Position numbers and translations under genes: made by a program
In this document: in pieces, positions 1-12,560 of the stretch
How the letters are laid out: each line of letters begins with the position of its first letter
Position numbering within the stretch: position 1 is the stretch's first letter
The notes under the pieces: generated by a model
Told to the model about the DNA's origin: nothing
What the model saw: only the letters and a program-made list of their open reading frames with translations
Database searches by the model: none
From: Novosphingobium kaempferiae
GTDB taxonomy: Bacteria; Pseudomonadota; Alphaproteobacteria; Sphingomonadales; Sphingomonadaceae
NCBI RefSeq assembly: GCF_021227995.1
Contig: NZ_CP089301.1
Location: 4,774,001-4,838,000 of the forward strand
Length of the DNA stretch: 64,000 nucleotides
Reading direction: 5' to 3'

Positions 1-1
1 G

Positions 2-1525
2 TTCCGGGACCTCGCCCTTCCACTGGGCCTGCGGGCATGCTGGTCCAGTCCGATCTTCGGATCGCAGCCTCGTGCAGTCGCGACGTTTGCATTTTATTAC
101 CGCGAGTGCCGCGGACCGTCCCCGCTGGAGCGAGAGATCGTGGCCCAGTGCGTGCACCTCTGCGCCATTGCACTCGATCGCCATCGTCGGGTGCTCGAGC
201 ATGAGAGGCGCGCCAATACCGATGTGATGACCGGCATGGGCAACCGTGCCGCGTTTGACGGTGCGCTGGCGGAGCTCGACTGCAAAGTGCCGGGTGGTTG
301 GGCACTGTGCCTTGTCGACCTCGATAACCTGAAAGTGGTGAACGACACTTTCGGGCATCAGGCCGGGGACCATGTTCTGCGACATGTCGCGGAGAGGCTC
401 TTCCGTGCAGCCGGATCGGATCGCGTGTTCCGTATCGGCGGGGATGAGTTCGCGTTGATCATCACCCAGACCGCGACGCTGCGTAATATGGAAAGTTCGA
501 TGGAGAGCTTCCTGGCAGCGGTGAGCCCTCCTGTCGATTGTGGCAGCAGCGTTATCGTCCCGCGTGCGACGATCGGCTTTGCGGTATGCTCTGCTGGAGA
601 CCGGGTCGCAGAGCGGGTGCGGCAGAACGCCGACTTCGCGCTTTATCACGCGAAGGAGACCGGGCGCGGCGGGTATGTGCGGTACTGGCCGGGCATCGGA
701 TCCCGTATGACGCGCAGGCTGACAGCCATCCGGGATGTCGATGCGGCTTTGCGCGAGGATCGTATCAAGGCCCATTATCAACCGATCATCAAGCTGGAGA
801 CCGGCGAGGTGGTTGGTATGGAGGCGTTGTGCCGCATGCACATCGGCAAGTCCGTATTGCCTGCACATCTTTTCCACGAGGCCACGACCGACGCCAGCAT
901 TGCTAGTGCGCTCACCGCGAACATGATCGCGCAAGTTGCCGCAGACGTGCGCTACTGGCTGGATCTGGGCATCCCTTTCCAGCATGTCGGCATCAATGTG
1001 TCCTCAGCCGACTTTCATAATGGTGCGATATACGCGCTGGTTGCGGAGGCGTTCGGGAAGCATGACGTGCCGTTGAAGCACGTTATCCTGGAGGTCACCG
1101 AATCCGTTTACATGGACGACGACGCCGGGGTTGTGCGCACGGCGATGGCCGCCATGCGAGCCAAGGGTCTGAAGATCGCGCTGGATGACTTCGGCACCGG
1201 CTTCGCTTCACTGACCCATTTGTTGCAGGTGCCGGTCGATATCATCAAGATCGACAAGTCCTTCGTCGATGGTGTGGTGTATTCCCCACCCAGCGCCGCG
1301 ATCGTGGGCGGGCTGATCCGGATCGCTGATGATCTTGGCATCAAGGTGGTTGCCGAAGGGGTCGAGACGCGTGAACAGCAGGACCGACTTCTCAAGCTGG
1401 GATGTCTGTTGGGACAGGGATACCTCTACTGGCCAGCCATGGATCCGGTGGAAGCTGGTGCCATCATGCTCGAGCGTGGGCAAGGCGCCGTCGTTGCACA
1501 GCAGGCAGTAGCGGGTTCGAGCTGA
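2..1525 (+). CDS. GGDEF-EAL cyclic-di-GMP enzyme, 5' end outside window
   Basis: The reading frame is open from base 2, so the start lies to the left of the window; 507 residues are visible. The first 55 or so residues read like the end of a GAF sensor domain (FAFYYREC, then GPSPLEREIV). A diguanylate cyclase domain follows with an intact GGDEF at bases 437-451. The product-inhibition I-site, normally RxxD five residues upstream, reads AGSD and so lacks its arginine. A phosphodiesterase domain follows with EAL at 821-829 and later motifs EVTES, DDFGTG, KIDKSF and AEGVET. Both catalytic domains therefore look complete. The protein probably makes or degrades c-di-GMP in response to a signal sensed by the GAF domain; which activity dominates cannot be told from sequence. 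Confidence 0.93.
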   Translation, partial: FRDLALPLGLRACWSSPIFGSQPRAVATFAFYYRECRGPSPLEREIVAQCVHLCAIALDRHRRVLEHERRANTDVMTGMGNRAAFDGALAELDCKVPGGWALCLVDLDNLKVVNDTFGHQAGDHVLRHVAERLFRAAGSDRVFRIGGDEFALIITQTATLRNMESSMESFLAAVSPPVDCGSSVIVPRATIGFAVCSAGDRVAERVRQNADFALYHAKETGRGGYVRYWPGIGSRMTRRLTAIRDVDAALREDRIKAHYQPIIKLETGEVVGMEALCRMHIGKSVLPAHLFHEATTDASIASALTANMIAQVAADVRYWLDLGIPFQHVGINVSSADFHNGAIYALVAEAFGKHDVPLKHVILEVTESVYMDDDAGVVRTAMAAMRAKGLKIALDDFGTGFASLTHLLQVPVDIIKIDKSFVDGVVYSPPSAAIVGGLIRIADDLGIKVVAEGVETREQQDRLLKLGCLLGQGYLYWPAMDPVEAGAIMLERGQGAVVAQQAVAGSS

Positions 1526-1675
1526 CGACCAACTCGTCAGCATCGATAATCCCGGGCCATCTTCTCTCAAGGCCCTACTGCGGTAGGGAAGGCCGGTAGC
1601 GGACGACGGGTGAAGCTTCTTTCAAGGCTTCCGGTCGTCCACCGGCCGTCCACGCTGAGATTTCAGAAAACTCGA

Positions 1676-1921
1676 TCAGCGGCAGACGCGGACCTTGCGG
1701 TGGTGCCGCCACTCCGTCCAGCAACGGCGATGATTGCCGCGATATCGGCGGTCGCTCCAGTGGCGCGGACGCTCGTAGCGACGATGGTCTCGGTAATGGC
1801 GGTCGTAGTGGCGCTGCTCGTAACGATGTCGATCTCCACGCGGATGAGCCTCCGCCGTCGCCACCACGCCGATGCTGCTGGCGACCATCGCAAGTGCTAG
1901 AGATATTTTGAGAATTTTCAT
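1676..1921 (-). CDS. Small secreted basic protein rich in His, Arg and Tyr
   Basis: This 81-residue protein begins with a clear signal peptide (MKILKISLALAMVASS, likely cleaved after TAEAHP or nearby). The mature part is dominated by histidine, arginine and tyrosine in motifs such as RHYDRHYRDHRRYERPRHW, and ends in WRHHRKVRVCR. The ATG at 1921 is preceded by GGAGG with a five-base gap, which decides the start over the TTG one codon upstream. Similar short HRY-rich exported proteins are common and uncharacterised in sphingomonads. Metal or polyanion binding in the periplasm is possible from the composition but unproven. It is convergent with the GGDEF-EAL gene. Confidence 0.75.
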   Translation of the reverse strand: MKILKISLALAMVASSIGVVATAEAHPRGDRHRYEQRHYDRHYRDHRRYERPRHWSDRRYRGNHRRCWTEWRHHRKVRVCR

Positions 1922-2242
1922 CAAGACCTCCGGGTTGAAAGCTATCAGAACCGCTCACAGGATGAATTGCCGATGTACGTCGCGCTGAGCGGCATCGGTC
2001 CTGCGACGGGCTATGATGATCCGCCGACAAGTTGAGCCGCATGCGCGCAAGGTGCGCTGTCACGCCGATCCTGTGTGCTCAAGTGCGTTGTCGCCCTGAT
2101 TATTCCTGCCTAACAGCGCATCGGGACCGGTAGCGGCGGACTGCAGGGGGCTGCCGAGAGTAGTCCGACGAAAAAATCCCGTGTTTGCCGAATGCTATTT
2201 CTGTGACTGCCGCGTTATGGTTTGTGCCGGAGGAGACATTCA

Positions 2243-2548
2243 TTGCCGCAGCAATCCAGGACACTCACGCGCGCGGAAATGGCAGCGGCCATCAGCCGTC
2301 GGGTCGGGATCTCGATCCGCGACGCCTCGTTCATGGTCGATGCCATCCTTGAGGAGATGGCGGCTGCCCTCGAGCGCGGAGAGAACGTGAAGATCACGAA
2401 CTTCGGCACGTTCCTGCTCAATGACAAGGCGCCCCGCATCGGGCGGAACCCGAAGACGGGCCAGGAGGCACTCGTGAGCGCGCGACGTGTCGTGACCTTC
2501 AACCCCGGCATGGGCCTGCGGGCACGGGTGGCCCCTATCCCTGATTGA
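2243..2548 (+). CDS. IHF-alpha-like nucleoid protein (HU/IHF family)
   Basis: The product is about 101 residues and shows the whole HU/IHF fold: an N-terminal helical part (LTRAEMAAAISRRVG), the KITNFGTF strand, the DNA-intercalating arm with GRNPKTG, and an IHF-type end (SARRVVTFNPG). GRNPKTGQE followed by SARRVV is typical of the IHF alpha subunit. The start chosen is TTG at 2243, about seven bases after GGAGGAG; a longer frame from 2222 would run through this ribosome binding site. It bends DNA and helps build nucleoprotein complexes. No beta subunit is next to it, and the genome presumably has another ihfA, so this may be an accessory paralogue. Confidence 0.85.
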   Translation: MPQQSRTLTRAEMAAAISRRVGISIRDASFMVDAILEEMAAALERGENVKITNFGTFLLNDKAPRIGRNPKTGQEALVSARRVVTFNPGMGLRARVAPIPD

Positions 2549-2769
2549 CATTCATTGCGGCGGGGCGCGGATCAGTTCGGCTGCGCCCCAAATCGCCTCG
2601 CCGATGACGCATCGTTCAACCCGTCTGAGCCCTTCCGGGCTACATCCCAGCCTGCATCTTTGGTCACCTGAAATTCAGCGGCTAGGGTACGAAACCATCG
2701 CGTGCAGATCATCCCACAAGCCATTCGATGCGGCCTCGGCAGGCATGACCCCGACCGCCGAAATGCCAG

Positions 2770-2958
2770 GTGGGATGCCGTGCGAGCCGGGTTCGTACCA
2801 GAGGCCATGACCTGACGCGCGAGATCAATGAACGCCTCGAATGCGGCCGAAGTGTTCCTGAGGTCGCGAAGCTCTTCGTCTTCCTCGCCTCGAGCCTTGC
2901 CGGGAGCATCACCGGAACGGAGTTCACGATCGACGGCGGAACGGTGTCGGTGGCCTGA
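2770..2958 (+). pseudogene. C-terminal remnant of a short-chain dehydrogenase
   Basis: The translated end ([19 protein letters not shown] then TEFTIDGGT) matches the last 45 or so residues of FabG-type short-chain dehydrogenases. No Rossmann glycine motif or YxxxK active site lies upstream in any frame, so only the tail of the gene survives. I read it as a deletion relic; the first residues of the open frame upstream of about 2815 do not look related to the family. It ends about 70 bases before dinB. Confidence 0.6.
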
Positions 2959-2993
2959 CGCGACGAATGGATGGCCAACTGATGCGATCTGAT

Positions 2994-3008
2994 GTTCTCA
3001 TCATGTTC
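2994..3008 (+). promoter_or_regulatory. LexA operator (SOS box) of dinB-alkB
   Basis: GTTC-TCATCAT-GTTC is an exact GTTC-N7-GTTC, the known alphaproteobacterial LexA recognition pattern. It ends 22 bases before the ATG of dinB, where a repressor would block transcription. The site also lies inside the longest possible dinB frame, which argues that translation starts at 3031 and not 2992. Confidence 0.8.
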
Positions 3009-3030
3009 CGACTGTGGTAATGCCGCGGGC

Positions 3031-4125
3031 ATGGTTGATACCGCCGTCCGCAAGATCATTCACGTGGACATGGATGCCTTCTTCGCATCCGTGGAGCAGC
3101 GCGATGATCCATCCCTTCGCGGACGTCCCGTGGCCGTCGGATATGCGGCGGCGCGGGGTGTCGTGGCCGCAGCAAGCTACGAGGCCCGCAAGTTCGGAGT
3201 CCGTTCTGCGCTGCCATCGGTGACGGCGATGCGCCGTTGCCCGGACCTCGTGTTCGTGCCGCCGCGCTTCGATGTCTACCAGGATGTGTCGCGCCGGATC
3301 CACGAGGTTTTCGCGCGCTACACCGATCTCATTCAGCCGCTGTCGCTGGACGAGGCCTATCTCGACGTTACAGCGAACAGGCGCGGCATCGAGACCGCGT
3401 GGCGCACGGCGAAGGAAATCCGTGCGGCGATCCTCGAAGAAACCGGCCTGACCGCTTCGGCTGGTATCTCCTACAATAAGTTCCTCGCCAAGCTCGCCTC
3501 CGATCAGCGCAAGCCCGACGGGCAGTTCGCGGTGACCCCCGACATGGGGCCGGCCTGGGTCGAGGCGCTGCCGGTCAGCCGTTTCCACGGTGTCGGGCCG
3601 GTGACGGCGGACAAGATGAAGCGTCTCGGGATCGAGACCGGAGCGGATCTCAAGGCGAAGTCGTTCGAGTTTCTCCAGCAACATTTCGGCAGTTCCGCCG
3701 GCTGGTATCATGCGATCTCGCGGGGGCAGGACGACCGGCCGGTCAATCCGGACCGGGTTCGCAAGTCATCGGGTGCCGAAACGACCTTCGACCACGACCT
3801 GACCGATCCGGCTGCGATCGAGGCGGGCATTCTTCGAATGGCCGACGAGGTGTGGAATTGGTGCGAAAGCCGGGTGGCGTTCGGGCGCACCTTGACAGTG
3901 AAGATCAAGTACGGCGACTTCCGGCAGATCACGCGCAGCCGCAGCCAGCCAGTCGCGGTGACGACCCAGGATGACCTGCGCCGATCCGCGCTGGACCTTG
4001 TCCGCTCGGTCTTACCTCCCGCCAAGGGCATCCGCCTTGTCGGCGTCACGGTCTCGAACTTCATCGAGCCGCCAGTCGCACAAGAGGCCGAATTGCCGAT
4101 GTTCCGTCAAGGAGAGGCAGCTTGA
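3031..4125 (+). CDS. dinB: DNA polymerase IV (Y-family translesion polymerase)
   Basis: The 364-residue product has the standard Pol IV layout. The catalytic palm shows HVDMDAFFASVEQ (acidic residues at 13 and 15) and SLDEAYLD (D107, E108); the YNKFLAKLASD finger/palm motif, the helix-hairpin-helix thumb and a little-finger domain follow. The C-terminal ELPMF resembles a beta-clamp binding peptide. The enzyme copies past damaged bases with low fidelity. The start is ATG 3031, because a LexA box occupies 2994-3008. The stop codon overlaps the ATG of alkB by one base (TGATG), so the two are translationally coupled and should be induced together during the SOS response. Confidence 0.95.
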   Translation: MVDTAVRKIIHVDMDAFFASVEQRDDPSLRGRPVAVGYAAARGVVAAASYEARKFGVRSALPSVTAMRRCPDLVFVPPRFDVYQDVSRRIHEVFARYTDLIQPLSLDEAYLDVTANRRGIETAWRTAKEIRAAILEETGLTASAGISYNKFLAKLASDQRKPDGQFAVTPDMGPAWVEALPVSRFHGVGPVTADKMKRLGIETGADLKAKSFEFLQQHFGSSAGWYHAISRGQDDRPVNPDRVRKSSGAETTFDHDLTDPAAIEAGILRMADEVWNWCESRVAFGRTLTVKIKYGDFRQITRSRSQPVAVTTQDDLRRSALDLVRSVLPPAKGIRLVGVTVSNFIEPPVAQEAELPMFRQGEAA

Positions 4126-4685
4126 TGCTCGATCTGTTCGACGCGCCCGTCCTGCCGGGACTGGCCTTGCGCGGCGACATCATCGACGCGGCTGAGGAGC
4201 GCGCGCTGATCGCGCATATCGACGCATGCGATCTCACGCCGTTCCGCTTCCAGGGCTGGACGGGCAAGCGGCTGACGACGTCGTTCGGCTGGAACTATGA
4301 TTTCGAATTGGGCCAGCCGAAGGAGGCCCCGCCGATCCCGGACTGGCTTGCACCTTTCCGCGACCGGGCGGCGGCCTTCGCCGGGCTCGAACCCGGTGAG
4401 ATGAGCCAGGCCCTGTTGATCCGCTACGGTGCCGGTGCGGGTATCGGCTGGCACCGTGACCGCCCGATTTACGCAGATGTTGTCGGCATTTCCCTGGGCG
4501 AGCCTGCGACGATGCGGTTCCGGCGTCGGCGGGGCGAGGGTTTCGAACGGGCATCGGCGCCTCTCGAGCCACGGAGCATCTACCACATGAGTGGCGCTGC
4601 CCGGCATGAGTGGGAGCACAGCATCGTCGAGATGCAGCGCTCGCGCTGGTCGATGACGTTCCGCAGCCTGGCTAAGAGGTTTTGA
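4125..4685 (+). CDS. alkB: AlkB-family 2-oxoglutarate/Fe(II) dioxygenase
   Basis: The 186-residue protein carries the iron-binding HxD (WHRDRP, H110 and D112), a distal histidine near residue 161 (ARHEWEH) and a 2-oxoglutarate-binding arginine region (RSRWSMTFRS). Family members oxidatively remove methyl and etheno groups from bases in DNA or RNA. The ATG overlaps the dinB stop, and AAGGAGAGG lies just upstream inside dinB. Sharing an SOS promoter with a translesion polymerase suggests a role in alkylated or etheno-adducted DNA repair. E. coli alkB is instead under Ada, so this wiring is notable. The family assignment is secure; the substrate is inference. Confidence 0.9.
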   Translation: MLDLFDAPVLPGLALRGDIIDAAEERALIAHIDACDLTPFRFQGWTGKRLTTSFGWNYDFELGQPKEAPPIPDWLAPFRDRAAAFAGLEPGEMSQALLIRYGAGAGIGWHRDRPIYADVVGISLGEPATMRFRRRRGEGFERASAPLEPRSIYHMSGAARHEWEHSIVEMQRSRWSMTFRSLAKRF

Positions 4686-4764
4686 CGCGCGAGCATGCGG
4701 ACCGTCGATCCGGGCCATATGAAACAGGATGCGAACCGGGACGCCTGCGGAGTATTATCCGATC

Positions 4765-5595
4765 ATGAAGACGATTTCGTTTCCCGATGGCACTACCGTT
4801 CCCGCATTGGGCCAGGGCACCTGGATGATGGGCGAACGCCCTGATCGCCGCCCCGCCGAGATCGCCGCCTTGCGCGAAGGCATCGATCTTGGCCTGACCC
4901 TGATCGACACCGCCGAGATGTACGCCGACGGCGAGGCCGAGCGCGTCGTCGGCGAGGCGATCACCGGTCGTCGAGACGGAGTGTTCCTTGTCAGCAAGGC
5001 CTATCCGCAGAATGCGTCTGCCAGGCGGCTGCGGAGTGCCTGCGAGGCAAGCCTGCGCCGCCTTGGCACCGACCGGCTCGACCTGTATCTCCTGCACTGG
5101 CGTGGCAACGTTCCGCTTGCCGAAACCGTCGATGCCATGGAAGCATTGGTGGCGGCGGGGCTGATTGCCCGCTGGGGTGTCAGCAACCTCGACACCGACG
5201 ACATGGAGGAACTCGCAGCCGCTGGCGGCACGGTCTGCGCCACGAATCAGATCCTCTACAACCTTACCCGGCGCGGCCCCGAGTTCGACCTGATGCCGTG
5301 GCTCGAAAGGCGCCGCATTCCGGTCATGGCCTACAGCCCGGTGGAGCAGGGCAGGCTGCTCGACCATCACGCGCTGGATGAGGTCGCGTCGCGGCATGAT
5401 GCCAGCCCGGCGCAAGTTGCCCTAGCCTGGCTCATGACGCGGCCCGGCGTGTTGCCCATTCCCAAGGCGGCGTCGATCGCCCACGTGCGCGAGAACCGGG
5501 CGGCCGTTGACCTCGTCCTGACACAGGCGGATATCGCGACACTCGAGCAGGCGTTTCCGACGCCGGGCGGACGCCGTCCACTCGAGATGCTTTAG
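4765..5595 (+). CDS. Aldo/keto reductase
   Basis: The 276-residue TIM-barrel enzyme has the full catalytic tetrad: D48 and Y53 (IDTAEMYADG), K78 (SKAYP) and H111 (LLHWRG). The C-terminal NADPH-binding part contains IPKAASIAHVREN. Enzymes of this type reduce aldehydes and ketones with NADPH. The ATG at 4765 begins MKTISFPDGTTVPALGQGTW, a typical family N-terminus; a longer frame from 4729 adds unrelated residues. It follows alkB by 79 bases and could be read through from the SOS operon, but nothing in the sequence proves that. Confidence 0.9.
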   Translation: MKTISFPDGTTVPALGQGTWMMGERPDRRPAEIAALREGIDLGLTLIDTAEMYADGEAERVVGEAITGRRDGVFLVSKAYPQNASARRLRSACEASLRRLGTDRLDLYLLHWRGNVPLAETVDAMEALVAAGLIARWGVSNLDTDDMEELAAAGGTVCATNQILYNLTRRGPEFDLMPWLERRRIPVMAYSPVEQGRLLDHHALDEVASRHDASPAQVALAWLMTRPGVLPIPKAASIAHVRENRAAVDLVLTQADIATLEQAFPTPGGRRPLEML

Positions 5596-5611
5596 CTCTT
5601 GGGCGCGAGCA

Positions 5612-6424
5612 CTAGCGCTTCGCGTTGCCCTTTGGAGGAAGCGGCGCGTCGAGGACCCAGTTGAGGTAAGCCGCAATGCGAACGCCCGCACGTTTCAGCT
5701 GATCGTCGATCTCGGTGCGATGTGCATAGGCATAATCCCATGAAAGGGCTGGATCGGTGGGATAGATCGTCCTGCGCAGCGCGATGCTCTCGTGGATCCA
5801 GACTGCGGGATCGCGCTCGTTCCATGCGATGACCTCGGCTGGTGTGATCGATCGCGACAGCCATGCGGCATACTCGGAGTAGGAGAGCGAGCGCTGTTCG
5901 ATCAGCGCCGAATCCAACACTGAATGCAGGTTGGTCGGCTTGCCGAACCAGGTGACCGAAACCGCATTGCCGCCGCGATCGGTTCCGGTGCCGGCATGGA
6001 GCGGCTGATGCAGATCGCCGATGATATGGACGATGAAACGAAGGGCGAGGCGCCTGTCGTCGGGCGTGGCCTTGGGATCGCGCAGCGTCGCGGTGAAGCG
6101 CGCGAGCGCGGTCTTCGCGTCACCCGCCGGTGGCGTGTCCGATGCGGTGTAATCGTCGCCGGCAACGGTCACGTAATGCCACGGGCTCGCCTGCTTCTGC
6201 CAGAAGACGTGCCCGTCGGATTTCATGTCATCAGGCCAGGTCGCCGCCTCGGCGAGGTCCTCGCTACCGAGCAGCAGACGGACATTGGCCCGGGCGAGAC
6301 CGCTCAGGTTCTCGTCGGCGATTGCGCCGGTGATGCGGTGACCGACCGGTCCCCAGGCATGGGCGGGCGTGGTGGCGGTGAGAGAAGCGGCGAGCGAGAC
6401 GGCCAGCAGGATCGATTTGTGCAT
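5612..6424 (-). CDS. Secreted S1/P1-type zinc nuclease
   Basis: The 270-residue protein has a signal peptide ending in AHA, and the mature chain begins with tryptophan (WGPVGHRITG), as required because W1 is a zinc ligand in this family. The other ligands are visible: His in GPVGHR, Asp in TWPDDM, His in PWHYV, and His/Asp/His in HIIGDLHQPLHAG, then NLHSVLD. A three-zinc active site is therefore complete. Such enzymes cut single-stranded DNA or RNA and remove 3'-phosphates in the periplasm or outside the cell, probably for nutrient phosphate. It converges with the aldo/keto reductase gene 16 bases away. Confidence 0.92.
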   Translation of the reverse strand: MHKSILLAVSLAASLTATTPAHAWGPVGHRITGAIADENLSGLARANVRLLLGSEDLAEAATWPDDMKSDGHVFWQKQASPWHYVTVAGDDYTASDTPPAGDAKTALARFTATLRDPKATPDDRRLALRFIVHIIGDLHQPLHAGTGTDRGGNAVSVTWFGKPTNLHSVLDSALIEQRSLSYSEYAAWLSRSITPAEVIAWNERDPAVWIHESIALRRTIYPTDPALSWDYAYAHRTEIDDQLKRAGVRIAAYLNWVLDAPLPPKGNAKR

Positions 6425-6567
6425 GATCGCTTCATAGAGCACGCGAGGGCCGGGGGAAGCCCTGCGGTTTCAGACATGTTGATGCCACATCATTATCGGT
6501 ATCGCTCGCAGGCGGACTGCGGAAGGAATGCCGGCTCGCCGTGACCGGTGTAGATATCCTGGAGCAG

Positions 6568-7368
6568 CTAGGTTCGCTCGATCTCCATCTCCTCTTCCCC
6601 GATGGTCCGCCACCAGAAGCGCATGGCCGGATCCCAGCGGTAGCCTCGCGCCTTCAGCGCGTCCTTGCCCTCGAACGGTGCATCCACGGCATTGACGCGG
6701 AAGCTGGACCGCTCGCAGGAGGCAGCCAGCCTGGCGAGTATGGTCTCACCATCGGGCGTCTGATGCGCCAGAAGGTAGATGAGCGCCAGGATGTCGTTTT
6801 CGGCGCGGTGCCCCTCGTAGAACCAGCCACACTGCGCGACGAGTTGTGCGAGGGCGCGGCCATCGAAGCCAAGCTCGAGCCAGTCGATCTCGGCCATCGT
6901 GCAGGCCCATGCCTTGCCGGCGATCGCGGGGAGGCGGCGATCGACGAACGGACGATCGAAGGCGGCATTATGGGCAACGATGAGGTCCCCCGAAGCCAGG
7001 ATTTCGATGGCTGCTGCCTCATCGATGCTCTGGCCGGCCAGCACGTCGTCGGTGAGGCCCGTGAGCCTGGTGATGCGCGGATCGAGTGGAGCCTGCGGAT
7101 CCTCTCACCACACCCGCGGCGTGCCAACCTGGAGGACGCGGCCACGCTCGTCGAAACGAAAGCGCTGGACGGCAAGTTCGATGATCCGATCAGTCTCGCG
7201 ATCGAGCCCGGTGGTCTCCACGTCGATGGCAACGCCCACGCGCGTTGCGCCATAGGCCGGTCCATCATGAAGGCGCTGCACCTGTGTCAGCCTGCGCAGG
7301 ACCTTGAAGTCCGGATGTGCCGCAAGCATGCGGGCGGCTTCGGCGAGGCAAGGCTCGAGGCTCGTCAT
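6568..7368 (-). pseudogene. DEDDh 3'-5' exonuclease interrupted by in-frame TGA
   Basis: Two open segments in the same frame encode the two parts of a DnaQ-like exonuclease. The first (7368-7108) holds ExoI, AIDVETTGLD; the second (7104-6571) holds ExoII, VAHNAAFDRP, and ExoIII, EGHRAENDILAL. Only one TGA at 7105-7107 separates them, between GTPRVW and EDPQAPL. A decayed paralogue at 54535-54900 has CGT (Arg) at the matching codon, so the ancestral residue was probably Arg and a CGA-to-TGA change broke the gene. The full length would be about 266 residues. It may be a fresh nonsense mutation, a sequencing error, or read through. The C-terminal 60 residues follow a DNA-interaction-like tail of unknown role. 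Confidence 0.8.
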
Positions 7369-7476
7369 GGTCGGGCCTGATAGGGCGTGTCAGGCGAAGG
7401 GGGAAGGCAAGCGGATATCGAGACGGGGACAACCGCGAGCCGGGCTCGTGAGCCCGCAGGCTCAAGGGGAAGTGGC

Positions 7477-10736
<3,260 letters not shown>

Positions 10737-10737
<1 letters not shown>

Positions 10738-12560
10738 CACCCGAACACGCCGTGGATGTACCAGCTCAGATCACCGGTCGGTGCATCGAGCCCGTCGCCG
10801 CGCCGGAACAGCCAGAAGCGTTCGCCGCCATCGGTCTCGACCATGAAGTAGTCGCGCACGGCCCACATCTCGCGTGCCGAGCGCCACCATTCGCCATGAA
10901 CGCGTTCGGGCCCTTCGCCGATCGCGACCTTGTACAGCGTGCCGCGCCAGGCAAACCGCCGGGGCGGGTGATCGGGCATCAGCGCGACGACGCCGGACAG
11001 CGGTTCGGGATGGGGAAGCAGCCGGACCGGCCGGCGCCATTGCGGCCATCCTTGAGGCAATGCGAGAGGGGGAGCGCGTCGCACCGCGCGCTCGGGCACA
11101 TCGCTTTCGACCGGACCGATGCGGAACAGGGCCTTCTCCCCGGCACGCCCAGCAAGCTGATCGACGAGCGGCGCGAGGTCGGGCTCCCTGCCGTCAGGAC
11201 CGGGAAAGGTCCCGATCATGACCGGCTGCAGATCCTCGACGCGTGGCGCAACGAGACGCATCACTTCGATGCCGAGCCCGGGGTCGATACGTTCGACACG
11301 CATGGCGAACATGCGCGCGAGATGTCGCGCATCGCGCGTTGCGCCTGCAGTGCCGATCACGAGTCGCTGCTCGACGGCATCGACGCGCGTGCAGGTGAGG
11401 GCCGCGGTACGCAGCCCCAGCCGGCGCCGTTCCAGTTCGCGGACCAGGTCATCGGCGAGATCGCCGATGACCTGGTTGATCGCATCTGCCGTGCTGATCG
11501 GCTCGAGCAGCCTGCGCTCCGAATACGGTGCTGCGAACGGCACGATCGCCACGATGGGTTCCGCTGCCAGTCCGCGTGCCTGATCGAGGCGTTCGACGGT
11601 GCGAAGACCGAGGCGCCTTGCAAGCGGTCCTCGGGCGATCGGATAGAGATCGCCGATGCGCTCCAGACCGAACCGGGCAGCGCTTCCCAATGCCTCGTCG
11701 GAAAGCCGCAGCGCCGCAAGCGGCAATTGGGCAATCGCATGGGTTTCGGTGCCGCCAGGCAGTACGATGATCGGCTTGCCAGCAAAACGGGCGAGGGCAT
11801 GGGCAGCGCCCGGCGTACCGGCAATGGCAATGTGCGCGGTGAAGCCGAGGTGCGCGAGGAAACGCACGACCCGGCGGCAGAAGCTTTCCTCGCCACCGAA
11901 AAGATGTGTCGTGCCGGTAAGCTCGAGCCAGAGCCCGTCCGGTGGACTGACGCTCGCCACGGGTGTCCAGTGGCGAGCCGCGTGAAGCGCGAGCCGGTCG
12001 AGCCATGCACGGTCGTCCCCCGGCGTCGCATCGCTGACATCAAGGTCCGTCACAAGAGCGCGTGCATGTGCCGCAGCCATTCCGGGATGCAGCCCGAGCG
12101 CGCGCGCGATGGGGCAGGCGGACGTTATGATGTCGCGCTGCCCCGCCCGTTCGATCAGCACAACCGGCCTTGCCAGATGCGCCAAGTTTGCCAGTGCAGG
12201 CGCTGCCGGCCATGGCGCACCTGCATCATCGGGGCCCATGGCGCGAAAAGGATGATCCGCCGCTTCGCTGCGCCGGCCCATTTCACGCATGGTCGGGCGC
12301 TGATGGGCGGGCAGGGCATCGATGTCGCCCACCCTCGGCTTCGCGCGAAGCTCCGGGTCCTGCGCCCAACGCGCACCGGGACGCCATCCGCCACCGCGAG
12401 GCACGGAGCAGGGGCCGGGGTCGTCATCGACAGGCTCGGTGAAACGCGGCCCGAGGTCCGGCCGAGGGGCGGCGCGATCACGCGGCGCGGATGGTCGCTC
12501 CTGCCGGCGCAGCCGTTCGATCGGCAACTGCGGCAGGTAGAGCGAGGCGACCCTGATCAT
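10737..12560 (-). CDS. imuB: ImuB, catalytically inactive Y-family mutasome protein
   Basis: The 607-residue product begins [19 protein letters not shown], which aligns with the Y-family N-terminus but lacks the DxD metal-binding residues, as is usual for ImuB. The family acts as the clamp-binding hub linking ImuA and DnaE2. Between residue 25 and about 110 there is a proline/arginine-rich segment (around PRPDLGPRF and GWRPGARW) that separates the first strand from the rest of the palm; it seems typical of sphingomonads. The start at 12560 lies inside the end of imuA (83-base overlap); the frame extends further upstream, but without family similarity. Confidence 0.92.
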
